From positions 16,406 to 80,405 of the forward strand of contig CADCSY010000024.1 of assembly GCA_902805555.1 (NCBI GenBank): a DNA stretch of 64,000 bases. The letters are read 5' to 3'. This stretch comes from an uncultured Acidimicrobiales bacterium (GTDB lineage: Bacteria > Actinomycetota > Acidimicrobiia > Acidimicrobiales > CADCSY01). Both the position numbers and the translations under genes were made by a program. The notes below the pieces were generated by a model, which did not search any database, was not told where the DNA came from, and saw only the letters and a list, made by a program, of their open reading frames with translations. Below, piece by piece: positions 1 to 9,108 of this stretch (its first letter is position 1; the number at the start of each line of letters is the position of its first letter).

Positions 1-249
1 CTCGCCAAGGCCCACGACGTCCGGGCCGGAAGACCGCTCGGCGCCCCACCGGTCGACTACTTCGACGACGACGACGGTGACGTCCACGAGGCGAACGTGA
101 ACCGGGCGGCCGCCGAGGGGTTGACGGGGGGGACGGCCAGCGGGGCCTACCGCCCCGGTGCCCCTGTCGCCAGGGACCAGATGGCGTCGTTCCTGGCCCG
201 GCTGCTCGACCTGCTCGTCGACGCCGCCGGCGCCAGGCCCCCGGGCTGA
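1..249 (+). CDS. C-terminal fragment of S-layer-homology-like domain protein (5' end outside window)
   Basis: An open frame runs from base 1 to the TGA at 247-249 with no start inside the window, giving 82 residues of C-terminus. The segment carries one SLH-like repeat: an acidic FDDDDGDVHEANVNRAA stretch, then GLTGGTASGAYRPGAPVARDQ and MASFLARLLDLL. The order (aspartate-rich lead, Gly-rich turn, R-P-x-x-x-V-x-R-x-Q helix start) matches the repeats that end many secreted actinobacterial proteins and are thought to bind the cell envelope. The catalytic or sensory part lies upstream and cannot be seen. A related, independent protein sits at the other window edge (63475-64000). Confidence 0.75.
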   Translation, partial: LAKAHDVRAGRPLGAPPVDYFDDDDGDVHEANVNRAAAEGLTGGTASGAYRPGAPVARDQMASFLARLLDLLVDAAGARPPG

Positions 250-297
250 TCCCGGCGGCGCCGGCTGGCCCACCGAGCCACGCCAGGCGGGCTCGCA

Positions 298-1530
298 CTA
301 CCGGGCGACGCCCGGCGGTGGGCTCGCAGCTGGCGCCGGTGCCACCACGACCTCGGCGGGGACCTGCTCCAGCGTCGCGTCCGCACCCCCACCGGGTGGC
401 GTCGAACCGCCCCCGCTCCCACCGTCGGGGGCGGGGTCGACGGCCGGCCCCGGATCGCCGGCCCAGTCCTGGTTCGGCGTGGGCAGCGGCTCGTCCGCCT
501 CGGTGGCGGCGGCATCCGCCGTGGCCAGGAGGAACACGGCGAGGGCGACGCCGTAGAGGGCGCCACCGATGCCGTACACCTCGAGGCCCACCGACCCGAC
601 GATGACCGGGATGGCGGGACCCACGTGCAGGGTCCGCCGGTCCACGAGGCGGCGCACGACGAGCGCCTCCACGACCTGGGCGGTGAGGGCCACGGCGACG
701 ATCGCCGCACCCGCCTCCGGCGACCGCAGCCCGGCGGTCATGAGGACCGTGGGGACGACACCGATGACGATCCCGATGTACGGCACCGACGCGGCCACGG
801 CGGCCACGAGCCCGAGCACGGTCGGCGCCGGCAGGTCGAGCTGGTCGGCCACGAGGAACGTCGCTCCCCCGACGACCGAGCCCTGGAGCAGCGCCCACCA
901 CAGATAGCTGCGCCCGCGCCGGACGCCGGTGCGCACGACGTTCTCGAAGCGGCGCCGTCGTCTGGGGTCGTCGACCTGGTCGACGGCCCCCCGGAAGATC
1001 CGGTTGCCGTAGAGGATGAAGAAGATCGTGAGGATGAACGACACGAAGTAGCTGGGGACCGTCCCGGCCGCCGTGGCCAGCACCTGGGTGCCGGCGCCGA
1101 AGCGCTCCTCGAGCGCCTCGAAGGCGTCCTCCGCCCGCTCGGTGAGCCGCAGGTCCCTCGCCACGTCCCCGATGCGGTCGTCTCGCTCCTCGAGGCTGGC
1201 TGCAGCCGCCGGCCCCCGGTCGCGCAACGCCGACGTCTCCGTCTCGAGGTCGTCGAACACCCCGTAGACGAGCGCACCGGCGACGGCGGCGATGCCGAGC
1301 CCGGCGAGGAGCAGGGCCAGCACCTTCGGCACGAAGCGCGACAGCCAGGTGATCGGCGGGTCGAGGAGCGTCGCCACCACGACGGTGGCGACCCCCCAGC
1401 CGATGACCCGGTGGGCCGCCACGAAGATGTTGCGGAGCACGAGCGCACCGAGCAGCGCCAGGACCAGCAGCACCGCCGTCGAGGGCGTGAACCGGGCGCT
1501 GTGGCGCTCAGCCGGTCCGGTCGCGGTCAC
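298..1530 (-). CDS. AI-2E family transporter (permease)
   Basis: A 410-residue polytopic membrane protein of the AI-2E/PF01594 family. Two hydrophobic helices at about 17-34 and 40-58, a third near 68-90, a charged loop at about 92-145 (DDLETETSALRDRG onward), then a block of five or so helices at about 150-345. Typical family stretches are seen, including SVPYIGIVIGVVPTVL and YGIGGALYGVALAVFLL. The last 70 residues are Pro/Gly/Ala-rich and probably cytoplasmic. The family exports signalling or other small molecules, or Na+/H+; the substrate cannot be read from sequence. The start is GTG 1530, 7 nt after a TACTGT box. It is divergent from a second AI-2E gene whose start is 53 nt away. Confidence 0.85.
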   Translation of the reverse strand: MTATGPAERHSARFTPSTAVLLVLALLGALVLRNIFVAAHRVIGWGVATVVVATLLDPPITWLSRFVPKVLALLLAGLGIAAVAGALVYGVFDDLETETSALRDRGPAAAASLEERDDRIGDVARDLRLTERAEDAFEALEERFGAGTQVLATAAGTVPSYFVSFILTIFFILYGNRIFRGAVDQVDDPRRRRRFENVVRTGVRRGRSYLWWALLQGSVVGGATFLVADQLDLPAPTVLGLVAAVAASVPYIGIVIGVVPTVLMTAGLRSPEAGAAIVAVALTAQVVEALVVRRLVDRRTLHVGPAIPVIVGSVGLEVYGIGGALYGVALAVFLLATADAAATEADEPLPTPNQDWAGDPGPAVDPAPDGGSGGGSTPPGGGADATLEQVPAEVVVAPAPAASPPPGVAR

Positions 1531-1537
1531 CGCTCCG

Positions 1538-1543
1538 ACAGTA
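1538..1543 (-). promoter_or_regulatory. Leaderless -10 element for the AI-2E gene at 298-1530
   Basis: TACTGT on the minus strand ends 7 nt before GTG 1530. There is no Shine-Dalgarno, so the transcript probably starts at or next to the start codon. Confidence 0.55.
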
Positions 1544-1571
1544 GCGACCGCCCGCTGCGCGACGCCGCCCG

Positions 1572-1577
1572 TACGAT
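1572..1577 (+). promoter_or_regulatory. Leaderless -10 element for the AI-2E gene at 1584
   Basis: TACGAT ends 6 nt before ATG 1584, with no ribosome-binding site between. It lies 28 bp from the opposing -10, so the two promoters share their upstream DNA. Confidence 0.55.
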
Positions 1578-1583
1578 GCGCAC

Positions 1584-2744
1584 ATGACGTCCGGTCCCGA
1601 GCCTGCGGCCGGGACGGGCCGCTGGGGGGGCCCCCGGTCGACCTCGACGCTCCCCGACGACCTCGTTTCGGTGGCCTACGCGGTCGCCGCCCTGCTCGCG
1701 ACGCTGGGGATCCTCGCCCTCTTCCGTGCCGGGTCGGATGCGCTGACGAAGGTGGCGGTGGGCCTCCTCCTGGCGGTTGCGCTCGACCCGCTCGTGGTGC
1801 GGGCCCGCCGGACGTTCCGATGGACGAGGACGGGAGCGGTGGCGCTGGTGGCCAGCGTGCTCATCGGTGCGTTCGCCGCGATCGCGCTGCTCCTGGCACC
1901 GCCGGCGATCCGCCAGGCGCAGGACCTCACCGACGAGCTCCCGGACACGGTGCGGCGCACCTACTCCTGGCCGGTGGTCGGCGAGCGCCTGGCGGAGGCC
2001 GACGCCGCGCAGGAGGTCGAGCGCTTCATCGAGGAGCTCCCCGGGCGCATCGACGACGACACCATCGGGGTCGCGGCCGAGGCCGCCCTCGGCGGCGTCC
2101 AGACCCTCGCCGCGGTGCTCATCACCGCAGTCGCCGTGATGGTCGACGGGGAGGCCCTCGTGGCACGCGCCCGCCGGCTGATCGCACCGGCGCGGCGCGA
2201 GCGGGCCGACGAGATCGGTCGCATCGTCTACCGCACGGTCGGCAACTACTTCGCCGGCTCGCTGCTCGTCGCGGTGATCAACGGCTTCGTGATCCTCACC
2301 GCCGGCCTCGTCCTCGGCGTCCCCCTCACACCACTGGCGGCCATCTGGGCCACGCTCACCAACCTGATCCCGCAGGTCGGTGGGCTCCTCGGCGGCTCGT
2401 TCTTCGTGCTCCTCGCCATCACCGAGGGCCCCTTGGTGGGGGTGGCGGCCCTCGTCACCTACCTCCTGTACCAGCAGGTGGAGAGCAACATCGTCCAGCC
2501 GGCGGTGGTCGGCAAGGCCGTCAACCTGTCGCCGCCGACGACGATGCTCGCCGCGCTCGTCGGGGGCGCCGCCGCCGGCGTGCCCGGCGCGCTGGCCGCC
2601 ACGCCCCTGGTCGGGACGGTGAAGGCGATCTCCCTCGAGCTCCGCCGAGGGCCTCCCCCGGAGGAGGAGCAGGCAGCGAACGTGCCGCCTGGGGCCCGCC
2701 CTGCGCCGAGGACGATGCACCGCCCTGGGCGGACGCCGGGCTGA
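1584..2744 (+). CDS. AI-2E family transporter (second copy)
   Basis: A 386-residue AI-2E family permease. Helices are visible at about 30-48 (VAYAVAALLATLGILALF), 50-66 and 78-105. A charged loop (LTDELPDTVRRTY to AQEVERFIEELPGR) precedes the conserved C-terminal block with LIPQVGGLLGGSFFVLLAI and TYLLYQQVESNIVQPAVVG, the hallmark of the family. The tail after about residue 350 is polar and Pro-rich. It is diverged from the neighbour at 298-1530, so this is not a recent tandem duplication. Function is transport of an unknown substrate. A leaderless start is inferred from the TACGAT box. The next gene, 72 nt downstream, encodes a DNA ligase and is functionally unrelated. Confidence 0.87.
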   Translation: MTSGPEPAAGTGRWGGPRSTSTLPDDLVSVAYAVAALLATLGILALFRAGSDALTKVAVGLLLAVALDPLVVRARRTFRWTRTGAVALVASVLIGAFAAIALLLAPPAIRQAQDLTDELPDTVRRTYSWPVVGERLAEADAAQEVERFIEELPGRIDDDTIGVAAEAALGGVQTLAAVLITAVAVMVDGEALVARARRLIAPARRERADEIGRIVYRTVGNYFAGSLLVAVINGFVILTAGLVLGVPLTPLAAIWATLTNLIPQVGGLLGGSFFVLLAITEGPLVGVAALVTYLLYQQVESNIVQPAVVGKAVNLSPPTTMLAALVGGAAAGVPGALAATPLVGTVKAISLELRRGPPPEEEQAANVPPGARPAPRTMHRPGRTPG

Positions 2745-2816
2745 GGGCAGGTCGACCGACGGCCCTTCGCGGTCGGCGGGGTCGCCCGGCTGCCGACGGT
2801 CGGGCACACTCCGGGG

Positions 2817-3800
2817 ATGCCCGGCGAGGACCTGCCCCCGGCGAGCACGCTGCGCCCGATGCTGGCCACCGCCGGCCCGCTGCCTCCCGACGAGGGGTGC
2901 ACGTTCGAGGCGAAGTGGGACGGCGTACGTGCGCTCGCCCGGTGGGACGGGACCAGGTTCGCCCTGCACACGAGGAACGGCAGGGAGGCGACCGGGACCT
3001 ACCCGGAGCTCGCCGGCATCGGGCCCTCGCTCGGCGCGATCGCGGCGATCCTCGACGGGGAGGTGGTGGCGCTCGACGAGCGGGGGTTGCCCTCCTTCCA
3101 GCGGCTCCAGGGCCGCATGCACGTCGCCAGCCAGCGGTCGGCGGCCGGGCTGGTCCCGACCGTCCCGGTCACGTACCTCGTCTTCGACGTGCTCCACCTC
3201 GGGCGCCGCTCGCTCCTGGCCGAGCCGTGGTCGACGCGCCGCGACGCGCTCGAGGACCTGTCGCTCGCCGGTCCGTCGTGGGCCACGCCCCCGTCGTTCG
3301 AGGGCGAGGGGGAGGGCACGCTGGCGGCGATGCGGGCCCGGGGCATGGAGGGCGTCGTCGCCAAGCGGACCGACAGCGCCTACCTCCCCGGTGTCCGGAG
3401 CAAGGCGTGGACGAAGGTGGTGCTCACCGCCAGGGACGAGTTCGTCGTCGGGGGCTGGCTCCCCGGTGAAGGTCGCCGGGCAGGGGGCCTCGGCGCGCTC
3501 CTCCTCGGCCTGCCCACCCCGGAAGGGCGGCTGCGCTTCGTCGGCGGGGTGGGCACGGGCTTCAGCGACGCCGAGCTGCGGCGCCTGCAGGCCGCCCTCG
3601 AACCGGCCGTCACCACCGTCAGCCCGTTCGCCGAGAAGCTCCCCGGAAAGGCGGTGTTCGTGACCCCGACCCTGGTCGTCGACGTCGAGTACCGGGAGCG
3701 GACCTCAGCGGGGATCCTCCGCCACCCGTCGTACAAGGGCACGAGAGTCGACAAGGAGCCTGCAGATGTGGACACTGTTGCCGGGGTAGACCATCCCTGA
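2817..3800 (+). CDS. ligC: ATP-dependent DNA ligase, LigC/LigD ligase-domain type
   Basis: A 327-residue ATP-dependent DNA ligase that probably seals nicks during Ku-dependent end joining. Nucleotidyltransferase motif I is EAKWDGVR with adenylated lysine K33. DGEVVALD follows at about 80-87, FDVLHLG (motif III) at 123-129, EGVVAKR (motif IV) at 178-184 and SKAWTKVV (motif V) at 195-202. An OB-fold covers about 205-320, ending in RHPSYKGTRVDKEP. The length equals a stand-alone ligase domain: the polymerase and phosphoesterase domains of full LigD are absent and not adjacent. Ku begins 40 nt downstream on the same strand. Start ATG 2817 has a possible leaderless -10 (CACACT, 6 nt upstream). Confidence 0.9.
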   Translation: MPGEDLPPASTLRPMLATAGPLPPDEGCTFEAKWDGVRALARWDGTRFALHTRNGREATGTYPELAGIGPSLGAIAAILDGEVVALDERGLPSFQRLQGRMHVASQRSAAGLVPTVPVTYLVFDVLHLGRRSLLAEPWSTRRDALEDLSLAGPSWATPPSFEGEGEGTLAAMRARGMEGVVAKRTDSAYLPGVRSKAWTKVVLTARDEFVVGGWLPGEGRRAGGLGALLLGLPTPEGRLRFVGGVGTGFSDAELRRLQAALEPAVTTVSPFAEKLPGKAVFVTPTLVVDVEYRERTSAGILRHPSYKGTRVDKEPADVDTVAGVDHP

Positions 3801-3840
3801 TGGACGCACGGGCCGTGGCCCGGGGAGCGAGGACACCACG

Positions 3841-4839
3841 ATGGCGAGGTCTCTGTGGAGCGGGTCGATCAGCTTCGGGCTGGTCAACATCCCCATCAGG
3901 CTCTACCCGGCGGTGTCGAAGAAGGGCGTCTCCTTCCACCAGATCGACAGCAAGACCGGGGCTCGCGTCAAGATGCAGCGGGTGTCGTCGAAGGACGGCA
4001 GCGAGGTCCCCTACGAGCAGATCGTGAAGGGCTACGAGCTCTCGAAGGACCAGTACGTCCTGGTCGAGCCGGAGGAGCTCGACGCACTCGACCCCGAGTC
4101 GACCCGCAGCATCGAGATCGAGGAGTTCATCGACCTCGAGGACATCGACCCCGTCTTCTTCGACACCCCGTACCTGGTGGCCCCGGTCAAGGCCGCAGAG
4201 AAGCCCTACGCGCTGCTGGCGAAGGCGATGGAGGAGCAGGGCAAGGTCGGCATCGCCCGGTTCGTGATGCGCACGAAGCAGTACCTGGCGGCGCTGCGGC
4301 CGAAGGACGGCATGATCATGCTGTCGACGATGGTCTACGCCGACGAGCTCGCCGCTCCCGACGAGATCAAGGAGCTGCAGGACGTCGCCGCCATCGACGT
4401 CTCCGACCGCGAGCTCAAGATGGCCAGCCAGCTGATCGACTCGCTCAGCGTGGACTTCGACCCCACCCGGTTCAGGGACGAGTACCGCGACCGCGTCCTC
4501 GGCCTCATCGAGCAGAAGGCGGCGGGCGAGGAGATCCGCATCGAGGCACCGGCACCGGCGGACAGCGGCAAGGTCGTCGACCTCATGGCTGCGCTCGAGG
4601 CGTCGGTGGCCGAGGCCCGCGCCGCTCGCAAGCGGCACCCGGCGGCCAGCGCCGGCGCAGCAGCGGACGGGCAAGCGGACGCCGACGAGGGGGACGACGA
4701 GGTGGCGGAGGCGCAGGAGCCGGCCGGGCCGGTCAAGACCGCGAAGCGGGCCCCGGCCAAGAAGACGGCTGCGAAGAAGGCTCCTGCGAAGCGGGCCCCT
4801 GCGGCCAAGGCGTCGACCCGGGCCAAGAAGGCTTCGTGA
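3841..4839 (+). CDS. ku: Non-homologous end-joining protein Ku
   Basis: A 332-residue bacterial Ku, which forms a homodimeric ring on double-strand DNA ends and recruits a ligase. The N-terminus has the family signature WSGSISFGLVNIPIRLYPA at about 6-24, followed by the beta-barrel core to about 250 (FFDTPYLVAP and RTKQYLAALRP are typical). The C-terminal tail from about 280 is a Lys/Ala/Pro-rich repeat of the AKKTAAKKAPAKRA type. Such basic tails occur in other actinobacterial Ku proteins and are known to promote DNA binding and threading. GAGGA lies 7 nt before ATG 3841, so this gene uses a Shine-Dalgarno. It forms a two-gene unit with the ligase at 2817-3800. Confidence 0.96.
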   Translation: MARSLWSGSISFGLVNIPIRLYPAVSKKGVSFHQIDSKTGARVKMQRVSSKDGSEVPYEQIVKGYELSKDQYVLVEPEELDALDPESTRSIEIEEFIDLEDIDPVFFDTPYLVAPVKAAEKPYALLAKAMEEQGKVGIARFVMRTKQYLAALRPKDGMIMLSTMVYADELAAPDEIKELQDVAAIDVSDRELKMASQLIDSLSVDFDPTRFRDEYRDRVLGLIEQKAAGEEIRIEAPAPADSGKVVDLMAALEASVAEARAARKRHPAASAGAAADGQADADEGDDEVAEAQEPAGPVKTAKRAPAKKTAAKKAPAKRAPAAKASTRAKKAS

Positions 4840-4894
4840 CCACGACCGGGTCGGTGCCCGCCTCGGCCCTGCGCTGAGCAGGACTGCGCCTGCG

Positions 4895-7800
4895 TCAGGC
4901 GACGGCCGGTGCGCCGGCGGCGACCCGGAACAGGTCGTCCCAGCCGGCGGCGTCGATGCCGATGCGGGCGAGCCGTGCGTCGGCGTCGGCCAGTGCGACG
5001 TCGGCTCCGGCGTCGGCGCCCACCGCCTCCAGCACGCGCGACCTTGCCAGGGCGACGATGCCCCCGGTGAGGATGTCGTCGGTGGCGTCGGCGATGCTGG
5101 CAGCGCGTTCGATCGCCTCCAGCGCGCGCGCCGTCTCCCCGGCCCTCGTCTCGGTGCAGGCGAGCCCGATGAGCGCGATCACCCGGTCGAGGTAGGTCGC
5201 CCACTCGATCCCCTCGACCGCCGTTGCGCTGTCGCGGGCCTCGTCGACCCGGCCGAGTGTGGCGAGCGCGAGCGCGTTGACGCCGTGCATGGCCGGCCGG
5301 CCCGGATGGCGGCTGAGGCCCCGTCCGAGGACGGCGGCCGCGTCGTCGAAGCGACCCGCCTGGAGCAGGGCGGTCCCGAGGACGTGCGCCAGCTCGCGGT
5401 CGCCGCCCGCCCCCACCGCCGAGCGCAGGTCGCTCGAGGCGCCGAGGAGCTCGAGGGCGCTGTCGCCCTCGCCGCAGTGGACCGCCAGCTCGGCCGCGAG
5501 GAGGGAGGGCACGATCCGCTCGTCCGACCCCTCCGGGAGGCGCTCGACGAGCCGCTGCGCGACGAACACCGCTGCCTCGGCCTCGGCCCGCCGGCCGGTG
5601 ACGAGCAGGGCCCTGCTGAGCGGCCCCACCGCCCGGCACTGCCCCCAGACGTCGCCGATCTCGGCGAAGCGCTCCTGGGCCCGACCCGCCAGGACGACGG
5701 CCTCCTCGGCATGGCCCTGCCAGAGCCGGATGGAGCCGAGGAGGACGGTCATCATCGCCACACCGAACGGGTCGCCCCGCTCGCCGGCCTCGTCGAGCAC
5801 CCGGGTGGCGATGCGCTCGGCCTCCGGCGCGCCGCCCTGGGCGAAGCGGACGTACGCCTGGAGCCCCCGGGCCCAGCCGAGGCCCCCCCAGTCGCCGATG
5901 TCACCGAAGAGGGCGATGGCGGCATCGAGGCGCTCGTCCGCCAGCGCGATGTCACCCCGGGTGAACGCGATCCACGCCAGGTTCTGGTTCGCCCAGGCGA
6001 TGCCCTTGCGGGCGCCGATGGCCTGGAAGGCGACGAGCGCCTCACCGATGGCGTCCTCGGCTGCGTCGGGGTCGCCTGCGAACAGGCTCGTCATGCCCTG
6101 GCGCCGCAGCGCAGCAGCCTCACCCCGCCGGTCGCCGAGCTGGCGCCAGAGGGTGACGGCCTGTTCCAGCGTCGCCATCGACGCCCCCAGGTCGCCCTCG
6201 TTCTGCTCGACGTCGCCGAGGACGGTGAGGGCGCGCGCGACGACGAGCTCGTCCTCCACCTCCCGCGCCTCCACGAGGGCCTGCTCGAGGTCGGCTCGGG
6301 CGAGGTCGTGGTGGCGCAGCGCGGTGTGCGCCCGTGCCCGACCCACGAGCGAGTGGCGCCGGTGTGACCCCGGCTCGGTGCCGAGGAGGCGGAGCTGCTG
6401 GTCGTAGAGGCGGACGGAGGCCAGGTGGCTCTCCCGTTCGTCTGCGCGCGTCGCTGCAAGCTCGAGGGCGGCGACGGCCTGTTCACGGATGTCGTCCGGC
6501 ACCCCGCGGACGTGGCCGACCTCGGCGGTGAGCTCGGCCGCCAGCGACGCGTGGCGGGCCAGCTCCTCGAGCAGCTCGTCGCTGCGCTCGCTCGCCGAGC
6601 GCGTCGTGAGCCACGACGCCAGGCTGGCGTGGCGCCGGGCCCGCTCCGCCTTCGTGAGGATGCCGTAGGTGACCTCCCGAACGAGGTCGGAGCCGAAGCC
6701 GACGGAGCCGTTGTCGACCGCCAGGATGTCCCTGGCCACGAGGGAATCGAGCGTGGAGGACACCGCGGTGGCGCCCCTCGTCTCGGCCAGCGCCTCGAGG
6801 GCGACGACCGGCCCGCGCCGACCGAGCACGGCAGCGTCCTCGAGGATGCTCCGCTCGTTGGCGGGGAGGACGTCGAGGCGGGCGGCGACGAGGCCGCGCA
6901 GGGTCGCCGGAAGGGTCGCCGCCCCCCTGAGGTCGGCCAGGGACGGCAGCTGGCCGCCCACGGCCGCCGCCTCGCTCAGCAGCGCCGCCAGCTCCTCGAT
7001 GAAGAACGGGTTGCCCCCGCTGCGCTCGATGAGCAGGTCGCGCACGTCCTCGCTCGGCTCGGCTTCGAGCAACGCGGAGAGCATCTCCCCCGCAGCCGCG
7101 TCCTGGAGCGGGTCGAGGTTGAGCACCACGAGGTTGTGGCGACCGGGCCGGGGCTGCCAGGTCTCGCCGACCTCCGGCCGGGCGGTCAGGAGGACGACGA
7201 TCGGGAGCCGGTGGAGACGGTCGACGATGTCGTCGATGAGGTCGAGCACGAGCCGGTCGGCCCACTGCACGTCGGCGATGGAGACCACGACCGGGCGCAC
7301 CTCGGCGGAGCCCTCGATGAAGGCGCGCACCGCGCGCCCGGCCTCGTCCCGGGCCCGGGCGGGATCGACCTCCGAGAGGGCTCCCTCGAACCCCATGAGG
7401 TAGAGCAGCGCGTCGGCGGTCCGCTCGACCTCGCTCGAGTCGTGGGGGGCCCGCAGGGCGGCGGCGACGGCGGTCGTGCACCGCTCCCTGGCACCGTCCT
7501 CGCCGAAGACGATGCCGCAGGCCATGGCGAGCGCCTCCGCCAGCGGCCACCACACGTTCGCCTCGCCGTAGGGGACCGACCGCCCTTCGAGGACCAGCGC
7601 GTCGTGGTCGTCCCGGGCGTGCTCGAGCACCTCCTTGACGAGGCGGCTCTTGCCCATGCCGGCCTCGCCCGAGACGAGAGCGAGGTACGGCCGCTTGTAG
7701 GTGACGGCCGCGCTGAGGGCGTTGCACAGCATCGACATCTCGGCCTGGCGTCCCACCAGCGGCCCCCGGTTGCGGGCCGGCCGTCGCCCCGGCGGCGTCA

Positions 7801-8425
7801 TGACCTCCCCGGCCAACCACGCCTCCACCGGCTCCTCGCGCCCGCGTGCGAGCACGCCACCGAGGGACTCGTAGCAGATGACCGACCGGGTGGCGGCCCA
7901 GGTGTCGGCACCGACGACGACCTGGCCCGGCTGCGCGATCGTCTGGAGGCGGCTGGCGATGTTCACCACGTCGCCCATGGCCGTGTAGTCGCCGCCCGCC
8001 CTGAGCGCCCCGACGAGGACCTCGCCGGTGTTGATGCCGATGCGCATGCGGATCGGCGCCCCGAGGTCGTCGGTCATCTCCGCGAGCGTGCGCTGCATGG
8101 CGAGGGCGGCGCGCACGGCCCGCTCGGCGTCGTCCTCGTGGGCGACCGGCGCGCCGAAGAGGGCGACGACGGCGTCCCCGACGATCTTGTCGACCCGCCC
8201 GCCGTGGCGGGTGATGTCGACCGCCAGGCGCTCGAAGCTCCGGTCGACGAGGTTCTTCACCTGCTCCGGGTCTCGGGTCTCACTGAGCGCCGTGTACCCG
8301 ACGAGGTCGCCGAAGAGCATGGTCACCACCCGCCGCTCGTCGGTCAGGCTGAGCAGGGGGTGCCCGCAGCTCGGGCAGAAGCGCGCCCTCGTCGGCACGT
8401 CCGCCGAGCAGGAGGGGCAGGTCAT
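4895..8425 (-). CDS. Adenylate/guanylate cyclase - AAA ATPase - TPR regulatory protein
   Basis: A 1,176-residue multidomain regulator. Residues 3-20 form a CxxC/CxxC zinc ribbon. Residues 30-200 are a class III cyclase domain with metal Asp D40 (FGDLVGY) and D84 (KIVGDAV), K80, and MGDVVNIASRL with D152, N155 and R159. From about 220 an AAA/STAND ATPase follows, with P-loop GEAGMGKS at 253-260 and the Walker-B-like VVVSIADVQWAD. The C-terminal half is Ala/Leu-rich helical repeat, probably TPR. Homologues are common in actinobacteria and thought to couple a signal to cAMP output or protein assembly; the ligand is unknown. The frame stays open to 10597, but ATG 8425 is right: the zinc ribbon begins there and TATCCT lies 6 nt upstream. 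Confidence 0.9.
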   Translation of the reverse strand: MTCPSCSADVPTRARFCPSCGHPLLSLTDERRVVTMLFGDLVGYTALSETRDPEQVKNLVDRSFERLAVDITRHGGRVDKIVGDAVVALFGAPVAHEDDAERAVRAALAMQRTLAEMTDDLGAPIRMRIGINTGEVLVGALRAGGDYTAMGDVVNIASRLQTIAQPGQVVVGADTWAATRSVICYESLGGVLARGREEPVEAWLAGEVMTPPGRRPARNRGPLVGRQAEMSMLCNALSAAVTYKRPYLALVSGEAGMGKSRLVKEVLEHARDDHDALVLEGRSVPYGEANVWWPLAEALAMACGIVFGEDGARERCTTAVAAALRAPHDSSEVERTADALLYLMGFEGALSEVDPARARDEAGRAVRAFIEGSAEVRPVVVSIADVQWADRLVLDLIDDIVDRLHRLPIVVLLTARPEVGETWQPRPGRHNLVVLNLDPLQDAAAGEMLSALLEAEPSEDVRDLLIERSGGNPFFIEELAALLSEAAAVGGQLPSLADLRGAATLPATLRGLVAARLDVLPANERSILEDAAVLGRRGPVVALEALAETRGATAVSSTLDSLVARDILAVDNGSVGFGSDLVREVTYGILTKAERARRHASLASWLTTRSASERSDELLEELARHASLAAELTAEVGHVRGVPDDIREQAVAALELAATRADERESHLASVRLYDQQLRLLGTEPGSHRRHSLVGRARAHTALRHHDLARADLEQALVEAREVEDELVVARALTVLGDVEQNEGDLGASMATLEQAVTLWRQLGDRRGEAAALRRQGMTSLFAGDPDAAEDAIGEALVAFQAIGARKGIAWANQNLAWIAFTRGDIALADERLDAAIALFGDIGDWGGLGWARGLQAYVRFAQGGAPEAERIATRVLDEAGERGDPFGVAMMTVLLGSIRLWQGHAEEAVVLAGRAQERFAEIGDVWGQCRAVGPLSRALLVTGRRAEAEAAVFVAQRLVERLPEGSDERIVPSLLAAELAVHCGEGDSALELLGASSDLRSAVGAGGDRELAHVLGTALLQAGRFDDAAAVLGRGLSRHPGRPAMHGVNALALATLGRVDEARDSATAVEGIEWATYLDRVIALIGLACTETRAGETARALEAIERAASIADATDDILTGGIVALARSRVLEAVGADAGADVALADADARLARIGIDAAGWDDLFRVAAGAPAVA

Positions 8426-8431
8426 GGGCCC

Positions 8432-8437
8432 AGGATA
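8432..8437 (-). promoter_or_regulatory. Leaderless -10 element for cyclase/ATPase gene
   Basis: TATCCT on the minus strand ends 6 nt before ATG 8425, with no Shine-Dalgarno. It fixes the start inside a much longer open frame. Confidence 0.6.
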
Positions 8438-8574
8438 GGGGGGCTCACCCCGCCGGTCCGGCTCGTTCCGCTCCACCGGACCCCGGCGACGCCTCCCCGA
8501 CACGCGGGGGGTCGGGCCGGCTGGGGCCCTCCGGGCGGCCTCGGCGTCCAGGCGGCCGCCGGCACAGGCGCCGC

Positions 8575-9090
8575 TCAGAGGTCGACGAACCCCGGGCCCC
8601 GGCCGTAGCGCACCGGCCCCCTCGCCGTGGCCGGGTCGACCACCCGCCCGCGCTGGCGCACGACCACCTGCCCAGCGGCTGCGAGCTCCGCCGCGACCGT
8701 CCGGACGAGGTCCATCGTGTCCCGCCACCCCGGCGAGGCCACCACCCGCGCCACCTCCGACGGGCAGATGGTCACCCCGTCGGGACGGTGGCGCAGCAGC
8801 GCCCGGGCCGCCGCCGCCGCCCTCGACCGCACCGCCGCCTCCGTGGCCGGTTCCCACCACGGCGCGCCTCGCTCCCCGAGCGCGACCTTCGCGTCCTGCA
8901 CCCGACGACGAGCCGCCGCCACCGCCTCGGGATCGCTCCCACCGGCCTTCACGGCCCGACGGGCGGCCATGAGCTCGTGCACGAGCTCGCTGCGGAGCCC
9001 CTGGGGGATGGCCGGGTCGCTCGCCCGCCACCGTCGGCCGTCGACCACCAGGTGCCGTCCGTCCTCCGTCAGCCCGGGTTCGTCGGTCAC
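8575..9090 (-). CDS. DUF3253 domain protein
   Basis: A 171-residue protein of unknown function. The N-terminal half (LVVDGRRWRASDPAIP, then ELVHELMAARRAV) resembles a small domain often found in bacterial proteins with YdeI-like or biotin-lyase-like folds. Residues about 95-165 are a DUF3253 winged-helix-like unit with TICPSEVAR, a W-R-D-T-M helix, RQRGRVVDPATARGPVR and a closing RYGRGPG. No enzyme motif is seen. It starts at GTG 9090, 18 nt after the stop of the MpaB-type gene, so the two are probably co-transcribed. The co-occurrence does not reveal a role. Confidence 0.8.
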   Translation of the reverse strand: MTDEPGLTEDGRHLVVDGRRWRASDPAIPQGLRSELVHELMAARRAVKAGGSDPEAVAAARRRVQDAKVALGERGAPWWEPATEAAVRSRAAAAARALLRHRPDGVTICPSEVARVVASPGWRDTMDLVRTVAAELAAAGQVVVRQRGRVVDPATARGPVRYGRGPGFVDL

Positions 9091-9108
9091 GGCCTGACCG
9101 CCACGGCC

